DNA of 39,734 bases from Bacteroides sp. (GTDB lineage: Bacteria > Bacteroidota > Bacteroidia > Bacteroidales > Bacteroidaceae). The translations under genes and the position numbers were made by a program. Shown one piece after another: positions 6,272 through 15,148 of this stretch (position 1 is the first letter of the stretch; the number at the start of each line of letters is the position of its first letter). The notes under the pieces were generated by a model. The model saw only the letters and a list, made by a program, of their open reading frames with translations, ran no database searches and was not told where the DNA came from. The stretch covers positions 1 through 39,734 of the forward strand of contig DXLM01000023.1 in NCBI GenBank assembly GCA_019414725.1, given 5' to 3'.

Positions 6272-7117
6272 ATGCCATATTCATTACCGTCAGACACACG
6301 ATATATTTTATACGAAGAAACTGATCTGGCCCAGCTCAAACAAAAGCCATGTCACTTTAAATGTGGTATCTATTTAATATGTACACACGGACAAGCGCTT
6401 ATTTCGACTGGTGTACAACAATATATATTCGAAGAACAGACTGAGTTAATCTTTCTGACTGGCAGCCTGATACAAGTGGTACAATCATCGTACGACTTTA
6501 AAGCACGTATTCTGATGTTTCCACAAGAGGTTTTTCTAAAAGCAGTACTACCAATTGATACTCCCTATTATAATTATACACATGAACATCCCTGTTATCA
6601 TCATACAGAGGACGAACGAAGCCAAAAGACATGGAAAGAAATAAATTTATGGATGGACATGGCACAAATGCAATTCATGGACAATACACCTCAATTCCGC
6701 CAACAGCAGGAATATAACTTTCTACAAAGTCTATTGATGTGGTTATTCAATACTATTCAGGAAAAACTGGCTGTGAAAAAACAATACAGTCGCAAACAGA
6801 TTCTCTATTATCAGTTTCTGCAACTTGTAAGAGAATATAGTACACGAGAGCATCAGGTAGCTTTTTATGCCGACAAGCTATGTATCACATCACGATATTT
6901 GAATGAGATTATTGCTTTATATGTAAACGGAAGAACTCCCAAACAGTTGATCGATGAGCAATTAACAGCCGAAATCAAAGTGTTATTGGATGACCCACAT
7001 TTATCGGTTACCGAAATAGCACAGCATTTCAACTTCCCCGATCAGTCATACTTAAGTCGCTTTTTCAAGAAAAATACAGGAATGTCACCCAAAGAATTTA
7101 GAAGTCAAGCAAGATAA
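6272..7117 (+). CDS. AraC-family transcriptional regulator (copy 2)
   Basis: This 281-aa protein is paralogous to the regulator at 4010-4861. It starts MPYSLPSDTRYILYEETDL, against MISSFPSDTSIMRYEETDL in copy 1. A longer frame opens at 6065, but that part runs through the promoter and the operator, and the 6272 start reproduces the promoter spacing of copy 1. It has an N-terminal sensing domain, then the AraC HTH pair (YADKLCITSRYLNEII and VTEIAQHFNFPDQSYLSRF) and the ending KKNTGMSPKEFRS. It is divergent from MFS copy 2, which it probably controls. Because the operators are almost the same, the two regulators may also act on each other's module. Confidence 0.9.
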   Translation: MPYSLPSDTRYILYEETDLAQLKQKPCHFKCGIYLICTHGQALISTGVQQYIFEEQTELIFLTGSLIQVVQSSYDFKARILMFPQEVFLKAVLPIDTPYYNYTHEHPCYHHTEDERSQKTWKEINLWMDMAQMQFMDNTPQFRQQQEYNFLQSLLMWLFNTIQEKLAVKKQYSRKQILYYQFLQLVREYSTREHQVAFYADKLCITSRYLNEIIALYVNGRTPKQLIDEQLTAEIKVLLDDPHLSVTEIAQHFNFPDQSYLSRFFKKNTGMSPKEFRSQAR

Positions 7118-7133
7118 CAATATACACACAATA

Positions 7134-7176
7134 AAAGGGAACATACCTTTAAAGCCGTAAACGATATGTTCCCTTT
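7134..7176. terminator. bidirectional terminator between AraC copy 2 and the Sus locus
   Basis: AAAGGGAACATA (7134-7145) pairs with TATGTTCCCTTT (7165-7176) over 12 bp. It lies between two convergent genes. The flanking T runs are modest on both strands. Confidence 0.7.
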
Positions 7177-7182
7177 CTTGCA

Positions 7183-9546
7183 CTATTTTACAGGAATAGA
7201 GAAATTCGTATATAAGCCAAAACTGTGTGCTGGAACCTCCAAATGTGTAGCCGTAATGATTTCTGGCATTCCTTCTTTACAGAAGTTATACCATTCTCCC
7301 GTTACAGGGAATACATACTGCATATCAACAGGTCGGTCAGTAAAGTTACCTACGACAACAAGTTGTTTACCATCAACAGTTTCCAAACGGATATAGCGTC
7401 CGTCATTCCAATCATTATCAGAAACCCTCCATTCCTTAAAGGCATTTTGGCCAAAGACATCAGGACATGCCTTACGCAATGCTAACAACCGACTATAAGT
7501 GGTATATAATTCATTTCTTTCTGGTATATCTTTATAAGACCATAAAACAGGCTTAGGATCTGTCTTGTGATCTTCACCAGAAATAACTTCTCCTTGCTGG
7601 TTAGCATCTCTCGAAATATCATATCCCAATTCTCCGAATTGCCAGATCATTTTAGGTCCTGATACCATAAAGAAGAAAGCAGCATTTGCCTCTAGTTGTT
7701 GCATCTGTACAGACAAATCGGTTTGTAATAATCCATTTCCCCATTGGGTTTGTTTATAAGCACACCGCTCTTCGTCATGACTTTCCATGTAACCAACCCA
7801 TCCACCTTCTTTCATAGTCGTATTAAAGGTAGTAAGTCCAGTAAAACCACTTCCTTCACTCCATCCCATTGCAGACTGACAATAAGCATTATTCATATTA
7901 CGCCATAACTTCATTCCTATTTGTGACAATTCGCTTTCCTCCTCAATACCTGCCAAATGTTCGCAAATCATAATAGCGTCTGGATTGACTTCTTTAATAG
8001 CCAGATAATAATCCTTTAAAATGGCTACACGACTAGCATCATAATTTCCGGAAGTACCTTCATTACTTGTCTTATTTGTAAATCCCTTTGTTAAATCGAA
8101 ACGGAATCCATCTATTTTATATTCATCCAAAAGAAATTTAAGATTGCGCTTTACAAAACGACGTGTTAACTCTGACTCGTGATTAAAATCATTGAAAACA
8201 CTAAATGGATGTGGTGCTGCTTCGTTAAACCATGGATTATTGGCCGCAGGACATCCTTTGGAATTGTTCCAATATAGTCTTGCATATGGCATATTTCCCG
8301 TGGCATGATTGTAAACGACATCAAACAAAACAGCTATTCCCCTAGAATGACATTCATCAATGAAACGTTTATACATTTCTTTTGTACCATAAGCCTTATC
8401 CAATGCAAAGAAAAAACAAGGATTATACCCCCAGCTATTGTTCCCATCAAACTCTTGTACAGGCATCAACTCAACGGCATTGATACCTAAGGCCTGTAAG
8501 TAATCTAACTTTTGTATAGCTCCATTCAAATCACCACTTTCTGTAAAGTCACGTAACAACATTTCATAAATCATCAGATTATCAGCATCTTTTATCTTAA
8601 AATCTGTATTTATCCAGCTATATTCTTCTCGCTGTAGCTTAAAAACAGACACGATGCCTATGCCTTTATCAGGATATTGCCTTTCTGTAACCGGATAAGT
8701 AGATGCTGCAATATATTTATCGTTATCCGGATCCAGTATCTTTTCAGAATAAGGATCTGCCAGTCGCATGACATCACCTGTTAAAGTCCCTACATAATAC
8801 TGAAAACGATACTCCTTTGCAGGATCTAAATCAGAAATTGTAATCCACCAGCATCCTGTTGCTTCATCACGATACATCTGGGATGTTTCATCATTAGCCA
8901 ATGTCCACTCATTAAAATCTCCTACAACATACGCATAGTCTTTATGACTTCCATCAGTTGCTTTATCATACAGAACTAATGTCACGGTACAATTATCTAT
9001 ATCCAAATTAATTCCTTCCTGCACCCCTGAAGGAAGTGATTTCTCCTGAACCTTACCAGGAACGAATCCATGATATTTCATATCCGTAACATTCACAAAC
9101 TGATCTTTGTCAATACCTTTTTTACTACCATCTGCACTACGAATGATAATTCCCAATTGTTCAACAGGAGTTGTACCGGAAGCAAACCATTCCCGAATAG
9201 ACGGAGAAAGAGTAATGGTCCATACATTAGCCTCAGTTTGACTTTTAGTAAACTTACACTTTTCAATATTTTCATTCCAATCTGCAGGTACATACAGCCA
9301 CACTCCCTCACTTACTATTCCTGTATGCAAGTATACATCACCAGCATATCCATATAAAGCAGAAGTCGGTGACGCCTTAAATGTAATCGTGAGAGGCTGG
9401 TCAGCATCGGGAGTTTCCGGTAAATAAGTAAAGCCTTCTTTCAAATTATCTGTTACACCACCAGGCAAAGTATTCGAATCGGTATCACTACATGAAGTAA
9501 TAAACCCCAGTGCTAACAATATATAAGTCAATATATAGTTTTTCAT
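7183..9546 (-). CDS. outer-membrane lipoprotein GH13 alpha-amylase/pullulanase-type enzyme (susG position)
   Basis: This 787-aa protein from the lipoprotein start MKNYILTYILLALGFITSC (lipid Cys19) would cut alpha-glucans at the cell surface. An N-terminal beta region (about 35-165) is followed by a CBM48-like domain (about 185-290, with YAYVVGDFNEW) and the GH13 barrel from about 320. All four GH13 regions are visible: DVVYNH (409-414), GFRFD with nucleophile D484, E529 in MICEHLAG as acid/base, and ESHDEE with D591. The frame is open to 9582, but that extension runs through a terminator-like hairpin and would spoil the signal peptide. This CBM48-plus-GH13 plan and length differ from B. thetaiotaomicron SusG (692 aa), which carries a CBM58 inserted in its barrel, and point to the pullulanase-like side of GH13. 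Exact linkage specificity is open. Confidence 0.85.
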   Translation of the reverse strand: MKNYILTYILLALGFITSCSDTDSNTLPGGVTDNLKEGFTYLPETPDADQPLTITFKASPTSALYGYAGDVYLHTGIVSEGVWLYVPADWNENIEKCKFTKSQTEANVWTITLSPSIREWFASGTTPVEQLGIIIRSADGSKKGIDKDQFVNVTDMKYHGFVPGKVQEKSLPSGVQEGINLDIDNCTVTLVLYDKATDGSHKDYAYVVGDFNEWTLANDETSQMYRDEATGCWWITISDLDPAKEYRFQYYVGTLTGDVMRLADPYSEKILDPDNDKYIAASTYPVTERQYPDKGIGIVSVFKLQREEYSWINTDFKIKDADNLMIYEMLLRDFTESGDLNGAIQKLDYLQALGINAVELMPVQEFDGNNSWGYNPCFFFALDKAYGTKEMYKRFIDECHSRGIAVLFDVVYNHATGNMPYARLYWNNSKGCPAANNPWFNEAAPHPFSVFNDFNHESELTRRFVKRNLKFLLDEYKIDGFRFDLTKGFTNKTSNEGTSGNYDASRVAILKDYYLAIKEVNPDAIMICEHLAGIEEESELSQIGMKLWRNMNNAYCQSAMGWSEGSGFTGLTTFNTTMKEGGWVGYMESHDEERCAYKQTQWGNGLLQTDLSVQMQQLEANAAFFFMVSGPKMIWQFGELGYDISRDANQQGEVISGEDHKTDPKPVLWSYKDIPERNELYTTYSRLLALRKACPDVFGQNAFKEWRVSDNDWNDGRYIRLETVDGKQLVVVGNFTDRPVDMQYVFPVTGEWYNFCKEGMPEIITATHLEVPAHSFGLYTNFSIPVK

Positions 9547-9555
9547 AGATAGAAG

Positions 9556-9600
9556 AAAAAAAGAGTGCGTACAATCTGGCAAAGCCCTATCGACGCACTC
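9556..9600 (-). terminator. U-tailed hairpin between susE-like and the GH13 gene (attenuator candidate)
   Basis: On the minus strand GAGTGCGT (complement of 9593-9600) pairs with ACGCACTC (complement of 9563-9570) and is followed at once by seven T. This is the form of an intrinsic terminator, but it lies inside the operon, and the T run ends only 9 nt before the GH13 ATG. It would be expected to lower transcription of the last gene. Confidence 0.7.
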
Positions 9601-9615
9601 CTAATATTAATTTAA

Positions 9616-10317
9616 TTATTTAGCTATCAATTCATAAGTATAATCCGGAGTCGAAAGATCTACTACCACTTGATAATCACCAGCCGTCACACTAATGTTA
9701 TTTCCTTTTGGAGCCAATTTGCCTTCACTATCTCCTGCACCAAAATCTCCATTAGGAACATCCCACTGATCGTTTGCACGAAACTTAATCGTACCGTCTG
9801 TCAATGTCATATCTACTTTCAACTTTAGATCAGCTGGATCATAAACTAAATCGGTATCTTCATTCCAGCCACCAGGAGTAGCATCTCCAATAACACCAAA
9901 GTTTACAAGCTGAACTGTATATGTAAGCTCTTTGATATTAAAAGTAAGATAATAATACCCTTCTTCTGCAGTCAGGTTACCAGCATCCTCAGCTGTCGAC
10001 AATGTTCCTTCAGTCGAACCTGCTCCATAATTAGGGCCACTCCAATTTTGCTGTGAAGTACATTTGTATTCACCGTTCAAATAAGCATATCCGGCATAAT
10101 TACCCATAGCGTCTATTGGATAAAGTTTTCCTATAACAGCTGCATCTGGAGTCCAATTTTGGTGAGCACCAACCACATACAACTGTTCAGGCCCATCAAT
10201 CGGAGCCTCAGGTTCCGGTTCATATGGAATAATTCGCCAGTTTTCATTATCTTCACAACTTACAAGCCCCAAAGCAAGCAATAAGGTCAATGCTATATAT
10301 TTGAAATATGTTTTCAT
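9616..10317 (-). CDS. susE: short SusE/SusF-like starch-binding outer-membrane lipoprotein
   Basis: This 233-aa protein has a lipoprotein signal (MKTYFKYIALTLLLALGLVSC, lipid Cys21), a Pro/Glu-rich linker (YEPEPEAPIDGPE) and two beta-sandwich repeats of SusE/SusF type (about 44-138 and 139-233). The first repeat begins LYVVGAHQNWTPD and the second FGVIGDATPGGWNEDTD. In B. thetaiotaomicron, SusE is 387 aa and SusF 485 aa. This version lacks the N-terminal Ig-like domain and third module, and no SusF follows. It should sit on the cell surface and hold starch near the SusC/SusD importer. It is placed 27 bp after susD. The gene name is by position and repeat type. Confidence 0.8.
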   Translation of the reverse strand: MKTYFKYIALTLLLALGLVSCEDNENWRIIPYEPEPEAPIDGPEQLYVVGAHQNWTPDAAVIGKLYPIDAMGNYAGYAYLNGEYKCTSQQNWSGPNYGAGSTEGTLSTAEDAGNLTAEEGYYYLTFNIKELTYTVQLVNFGVIGDATPGGWNEDTDLVYDPADLKLKVDMTLTDGTIKFRANDQWDVPNGDFGAGDSEGKLAPKGNNISVTAGDYQVVVDLSTPDYTYELIAK

Positions 10318-10344
10318 ATGTTTCTTTATTCTATAAGGTTTTCT

Positions 10345-12000
10345 TTATTTTGAATATCCCGGATTTTGTGTCAGATTCTGATTGACAGTCAAAGTGTTAG
10401 CATGAATCGGGAACACTTGTAAATAAGCTTCTGTCTTAGGACGATCAGTTATAGCATCATTAAACTTACCAAAACGAACCAAATCCTGACGTCTCCATCC
10501 TTCCCATGCCAGTTCCAACATACGTTCTTTCAACAAATTACTTAAAGTAGCATCTGCATGAGGTGCTCCAACACGATTTCTGACTTCATCTAAATCAGCC
10601 TGTCCGCTTTGACCATTACGAATCAAAGCCTCAGCACGCATCAATACAACATCTGCATAACGGAACAATACCCAGTCGTTATGAGGACACTGTCCATCTT
10701 CGGTTGCAGTCGGATCATCTGCGTACTTATACATTCGTGCTCCAGCCATCTTCATGCTAGTATCACTCTTATCGAATTGAAGCTTGATTGCCATTGGTAA
10801 ATATTCCAAAGGTTTTCCAGTTTCACTGTTAATAACTTCTTGCCCGTTTACAACAACCCGGCCTGTATAATAAGTTAATTCCAAACGAGGATCAGGAGTT
10901 GCAGTTCCGTACCCAAATGCTTTCATTGCTTCAATAGTAGCAGCAGATCCGTTCCAACCTCCATTACCAAATCCTAATGCTTTACCAACATCATAATGGC
11001 GTGAACGTACCAGATACATATTACGAGCTTTATACAAGGTTGGATCCATTGGAATAACAAAAATATTTTCCTTAGATCCTTCATTATTAACTACGAAGTT
11101 AGAAAGGAATCCATTTGTTCCCTGATTTAAAGAATATCCACACTCCTTGATTTTATCACAATAAGCGACGGTAGCTTCCCAGCAATTTTTTTCTGTGCCA
11201 TCCACTGTAAATTTAATATTCTTTCCATCAGGACGAGATTGGTCTGTCCAGTCGTTATCAGTATAAACTTCAGCATTCAAAGCCAACTTAGCCATAAGGA
11301 AGTAAGCAGCAGCCTTAGTCATACGCCCATAATACTCTCCCTGATCAGCACTTTTTTCGTCAGCTAACAATGGAATAGATTCTTCCAGCTCTTTCTTTAC
11401 AAAATTGAAAACCTCACTGCGTTCTGACTGTTTGACATCCTTCATCTGAGTTAATGAAGATTCAACAATTGGTACACGTGCAAACATATCCAATAAATAA
11501 TAATAATACATAGCACGAATTCCCCGGACTTCAGCCTTATAAATATCAAAATATTCATTGCTTGGATCCAACTCTTTCAATTCAGTCAATTTATCTATAG
11601 ATTGATTGCACTGTACAATCACTCCATACAGATAGTCCCAAGTAGATATGATAAGTCCATTATTTACACCCCAGTTATGAGTGAACAGATCTCTCCACAA
11701 TCCACCATCGTCCCAGTCACCACCTCTTGTCGGGAGGATAGCATCATCGGCACAAAATGTATTCAAGTCATAAAGTCCTCTGTCTGTTCCAGCCAAACCA
11801 CTTCCTCCTGCATCTGCGCCAATCTTTGTATAAAGGTTAGCAACTGTATTTAAATAAATCATTTCCGGATTTTTATAGGCTTCACTTTCCGGCATCTGAT
11901 CAACAGGATTTTCTTCCAAGAAAGAAGAACATCCACTAAAACTCATTGCAGCAGCAATAAAAAAGCTATATAATAATTTTCTTTTCATAGTAACGTTCAT
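10345..12000 (-). CDS. susD: SusD-family starch-binding lipoprotein
   Basis: This 551-aa SusD/RagB-family surface protein captures oligosaccharides and hands them to its SusC partner. The lipoprotein signal is MKRKLLYSFFIAAAMSFSGC, followed by SSFLEENPVDQMPE, the usual SusD N-terminus. It has the TPR-like helical core (RGIRAMYYYYLLDMFARVP) and the C-terminal block VLMRAEALIRNGQ...LAWEGWRRQDLVRFGKF shared by the family. The frame starts at ATG 12000, directly behind the susC stop with no gap. A second ATG at 11988 (MKRKLL) gives a better signal peptide, so both starts are possible. Translational coupling to susC is likely. The length equals that of B. thetaiotaomicron SusD, but the N-terminal sequence is clearly different. 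Starch specificity comes from the neighbours. Confidence 0.92.
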   Translation of the reverse strand: MNVTMKRKLLYSFFIAAAMSFSGCSSFLEENPVDQMPESEAYKNPEMIYLNTVANLYTKIGADAGGSGLAGTDRGLYDLNTFCADDAILPTRGGDWDDGGLWRDLFTHNWGVNNGLIISTWDYLYGVIVQCNQSIDKLTELKELDPSNEYFDIYKAEVRGIRAMYYYYLLDMFARVPIVESSLTQMKDVKQSERSEVFNFVKKELEESIPLLADEKSADQGEYYGRMTKAAAYFLMAKLALNAEVYTDNDWTDQSRPDGKNIKFTVDGTEKNCWEATVAYCDKIKECGYSLNQGTNGFLSNFVVNNEGSKENIFVIPMDPTLYKARNMYLVRSRHYDVGKALGFGNGGWNGSAATIEAMKAFGYGTATPDPRLELTYYTGRVVVNGQEVINSETGKPLEYLPMAIKLQFDKSDTSMKMAGARMYKYADDPTATEDGQCPHNDWVLFRYADVVLMRAEALIRNGQSGQADLDEVRNRVGAPHADATLSNLLKERMLELAWEGWRRQDLVRFGKFNDAITDRPKTEAYLQVFPIHANTLTVNQNLTQNPGYSK

Positions 12001-14976
12001 TTAAAAGTTAAGACTAAGTCCCAGTGAGTAAGTACGTGTAAGCGGATAGAAGCGCTTATCATCAACACCTAAATCACTTCCAACAGTAGAGCTATTAATC
12101 ATTGGTGACAATCCTGAATAATTAGTAATAGTAGCCAAATTATTTACAGAGAATGTCAATCTTAACGAATTAATGTTCTTTAAATTCTTAGTATTCAGAT
12201 TCCATCCTAATGTTACATAATCAATATGTACATAATCTCCTCTTTCCAACCAATAGTCAGTCACAGTCTGGTCATGAATATTCTTTTCAGGAGCGCCTTT
12301 CATTACGTTGTAAGTAGGGAATAAACTCATATTCATGTATGACAAAGAAGTTCCATTATAAATCTTATGCCCAAACGCACCACTGAACTGAGTCTGGATA
12401 TCAAACTGTTTGTAACGGAAACTAATATTACCACCCAAATAGAACTTCGGCATAGCTTGTCCCGCTATATAACGGTCCTTTCCATCAGAAAGATCAATAC
12501 CTTCTTGACCATCAATGTCAAGAATATGATAAGTATACTCACCATTACCATTCATATCAATAAGTCCATCACATTTAGGTAAATAGAATACGCCCAATGG
12601 TTGTCCTACCATCTGATAAATAACTTGATTATTTCCTCCAATAAATCCAGCACCATTCATTCCACCCAAATTCATATATTCCTTCGCGCTCAATGATTGT
12701 CCCATATATGAGCCACTCAATGACAACAATTTATTCTTCTGCCAAGAGAAGTTTGCAGAAATGGTCAATTCCATATCTTTGGTTTTTACAGGTACACCTG
12801 TTACTGCAACTTCAATACCAGTATTTTCCATTTCACCTAAATTGGCCAACAAAGAATTGAATGCAAAAGGAGGTACAGGTACAGCATAGTTATACAACAA
12901 GTCACTTGTCTTTGAATAATAATAATCTAAAGTACCAGTCAAACGGTTATCAAAGAATCCAGCATCGATACCAATATCAAACATACGTTTTACTTCCCAT
13001 TTCAGGTCAGGGTTATCATTACGATTAATTCCGTATGTAACAACAGGTTTACCATTTACGGTAGTTACTCCTGTCGGACTCATCAATTTCAAAGAATTAT
13101 ACGCGCTAATTGCATCCTGATTACCAGTAAGACCGTAACCAGTTCTAATCTTCAAATTGGAAACAACATCTACATCCTTCAAGAAACTTTCTTCTTTCAA
13201 TACCCAAGCCAATGAAGCAGATGGAAAGAATCCCCACTTATTATTTGCTCCCAGCTTAGAAGAACCATCGGCACGCATATTTATTGTTGCAATGTATTTA
13301 TCAGCAAAACTATAATTGAAACGTCCCATGAATGAAGCAATTGAATAGCCATTCGAATATGAACTGACATCCCCATATTTCACTTCACCACCAGCACCTA
13401 AATTATTATATTCAAAGAAGTTTGTACCGAACTGTTTTGCTTTTGCACCAAAACCTGTATATTTATAATCTTGCAATTCAGCCAGACCTAAGATATCAAT
13501 ATAATGCTTTCCAAATGCTTTCTTATAATTTGCCGTAAAGTTACCCAACAGCACTCCACTCTTATTATCCGATTTTTCAGCAATACCACTTTGACCTTGT
13601 CCTGCCTTAATATTGCTCGGAGTATATTTTGAATTCTCTTTCACATTATAAGTATAAGAACCAAAAGCACTCAATTTCAATCCATCTATAACAGTCCATG
13701 TAATACGTGCATTAGCATTAATGTAACTATTCGACTCAACATCTTTTATAGTTAAACGTCCCAGAGGGTTTTGAGTTTCATTTGCATTTGGGTCTTCAGG
13801 CCATGAACCATCAGCATTTGCAAAATCGGGGAAAGTCGGGTTAAATGCAGCTGCAGAATAGAATGTCTTCTGATAGTCATTCAGATAACGTTTATCAACT
13901 TTAGAACCAAACATTCCGAAATCGAGTTTAACCTTATCATTAAACATTGTTTGCGAAGCATCAAGTTTTGCTGTATAATTACGCATATAATTATCCTTAA
14001 TGATACCCTTCTGGTCTATAACACCAATAGAAGCACGATAATTAGAGGATTCAGTACCTCCACCAAAAGACAAACGATGATTCTGAGTATAACCTGTCTG
14101 CTGCATAGCTTCTATAAAGTTTGTATTATATCCCATATCCAATGCATTAGCATAGCCTCTATCGGCCACAACCTGACGATATGCATTGGCATCCAGCATT
14201 TCCAAATTCTTATAAACTGTTTCTATACCAAAGCTACCATCATAACTTAAAGTCTTAACGCCATTTTTACCTTTAATGGTAGTAACAACGATAACACCAC
14301 TCGCACCTCTTGAACCATACTGTGCTGTTTCTGAAGCATCCTTTAAAACGGTAAAGCTTTCAATATCAGCTGGAGAGATAGCATTCAACATACTCAAATC
14401 TCCAAAAACTCCATCAATGATAACCAATGGATCATTACCACCAGACAAAGAAGTTGTACCACGTACACGAATAGAAGCTGATGCAGTCGGGTCACCACCA
14501 GATTTCTGAATATTTACACCAGCCACTTTACCCTTTATGGCCTGCAATGGATTCGTTACAACGCCAGCATTCATATCTTCACGTCCGACACGCTGGATTG
14601 CACCAGAAACAGTACGCTGGCTTCCCGTAGCATAACCAATAACAATAACGTCATCCAAGACTTCGGTATCTTCATGAAGAACGACCTTCATCTTAGCAGC
14701 AGCAGGAAGCTCCTGATTTTTATAACCGATAAAAGAGAAAACTAAGATATCACCTTTTTTAGCCTCCAAAGTAAAATTACCATCAAAATCAGTAATTGAA
14801 CCATTGGTTGTACCCTTCACCAAAATATTAGCTCCGATAATAGCCTCTCCGTTTTTGTCTACAACACTCCCTTTAACCGCCAAGTTTTGGGCTAATACTT
14901 GGAAGGAAATAAGCATACCTACTATCGTCAATAGTAGACACTTTCCTGTGTGTTTAATAAATAGATTCTTGTTCAT
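12001..14976 (-). CDS. susC: SusC-family TonB-dependent outer-membrane transporter
   Basis: This 991-aa importer has a signal peptide ending near FQVLAQ, a carboxypeptidase-regulatory-like domain (about 33-110, with IIGANILVKGTTNGSITDFD), a plug domain (about 110-225, with IRVRGTTSLSGGNDPLVIID), then the 22-strand barrel ending in the aromatic C-terminus YSLGLSLNF. It moves malto-oligosaccharides into the periplasm with TonB energy, under the SusD lid. The stop codon abuts the susD start. Upstream, a 172-bp gap to susB holds a long hairpin but no clear promoter, so susC is probably transcribed from the susB promoter. B. thetaiotaomicron SusC has about 1000 aa. Confidence 0.94.
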   Translation of the reverse strand: MNKNLFIKHTGKCLLLTIVGMLISFQVLAQNLAVKGSVVDKNGEAIIGANILVKGTTNGSITDFDGNFTLEAKKGDILVFSFIGYKNQELPAAAKMKVVLHEDTEVLDDVIVIGYATGSQRTVSGAIQRVGREDMNAGVVTNPLQAIKGKVAGVNIQKSGGDPTASASIRVRGTTSLSGGNDPLVIIDGVFGDLSMLNAISPADIESFTVLKDASETAQYGSRGASGVIVVTTIKGKNGVKTLSYDGSFGIETVYKNLEMLDANAYRQVVADRGYANALDMGYNTNFIEAMQQTGYTQNHRLSFGGGTESSNYRASIGVIDQKGIIKDNYMRNYTAKLDASQTMFNDKVKLDFGMFGSKVDKRYLNDYQKTFYSAAAFNPTFPDFANADGSWPEDPNANETQNPLGRLTIKDVESNSYINANARITWTVIDGLKLSAFGSYTYNVKENSKYTPSNIKAGQGQSGIAEKSDNKSGVLLGNFTANYKKAFGKHYIDILGLAELQDYKYTGFGAKAKQFGTNFFEYNNLGAGGEVKYGDVSSYSNGYSIASFMGRFNYSFADKYIATINMRADGSSKLGANNKWGFFPSASLAWVLKEESFLKDVDVVSNLKIRTGYGLTGNQDAISAYNSLKLMSPTGVTTVNGKPVVTYGINRNDNPDLKWEVKRMFDIGIDAGFFDNRLTGTLDYYYSKTSDLLYNYAVPVPPFAFNSLLANLGEMENTGIEVAVTGVPVKTKDMELTISANFSWQKNKLLSLSGSYMGQSLSAKEYMNLGGMNGAGFIGGNNQVIYQMVGQPLGVFYLPKCDGLIDMNGNGEYTYHILDIDGQEGIDLSDGKDRYIAGQAMPKFYLGGNISFRYKQFDIQTQFSGAFGHKIYNGTSLSYMNMSLFPTYNVMKGAPEKNIHDQTVTDYWLERGDYVHIDYVTLGWNLNTKNLKNINSLRLTFSVNNLATITNYSGLSPMINSSTVGSDLGVDDKRFYPLTRTYSLGLSLNF

Positions 14977-15090
14977 ATTATTAATTTTAAAGTTAAGAAA
15001 ATTCTCTTGGCTACAATCTATAAACGTACAGATTGAACTATATATTAAATACCTACTGGAAACAATTATCTTTTTATCTTAAAGATTGTA

Positions 15091-15130
15091 TAATATATCA
15101 GAGAAGGAAAATAACCTCTCTGATATATTA
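15091..15130. other. long hairpin in the susB-susC intergenic region
   Basis: TAATATATCAGAGA (15091-15104) pairs with TCTCTGATATATTA (15117-15130). A GG/CC extension follows one bulged A, and ATTG/CAAT pairing continues outward past two bases. No strong T run follows on the minus strand, so this looks more like an mRNA stability or processing element than an efficient terminator. Confidence 0.6.
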
Positions 15131-15148
15131 CAATAAAACAATGCCATA

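Noticed and set aside
9547..9582. Longer start of the GH13 gene at 9582
   Set aside because: The extra 12 codons lie in the U-tailed hairpin and would bury the lipoprotein signal; 9546 starts a normal signal peptide.
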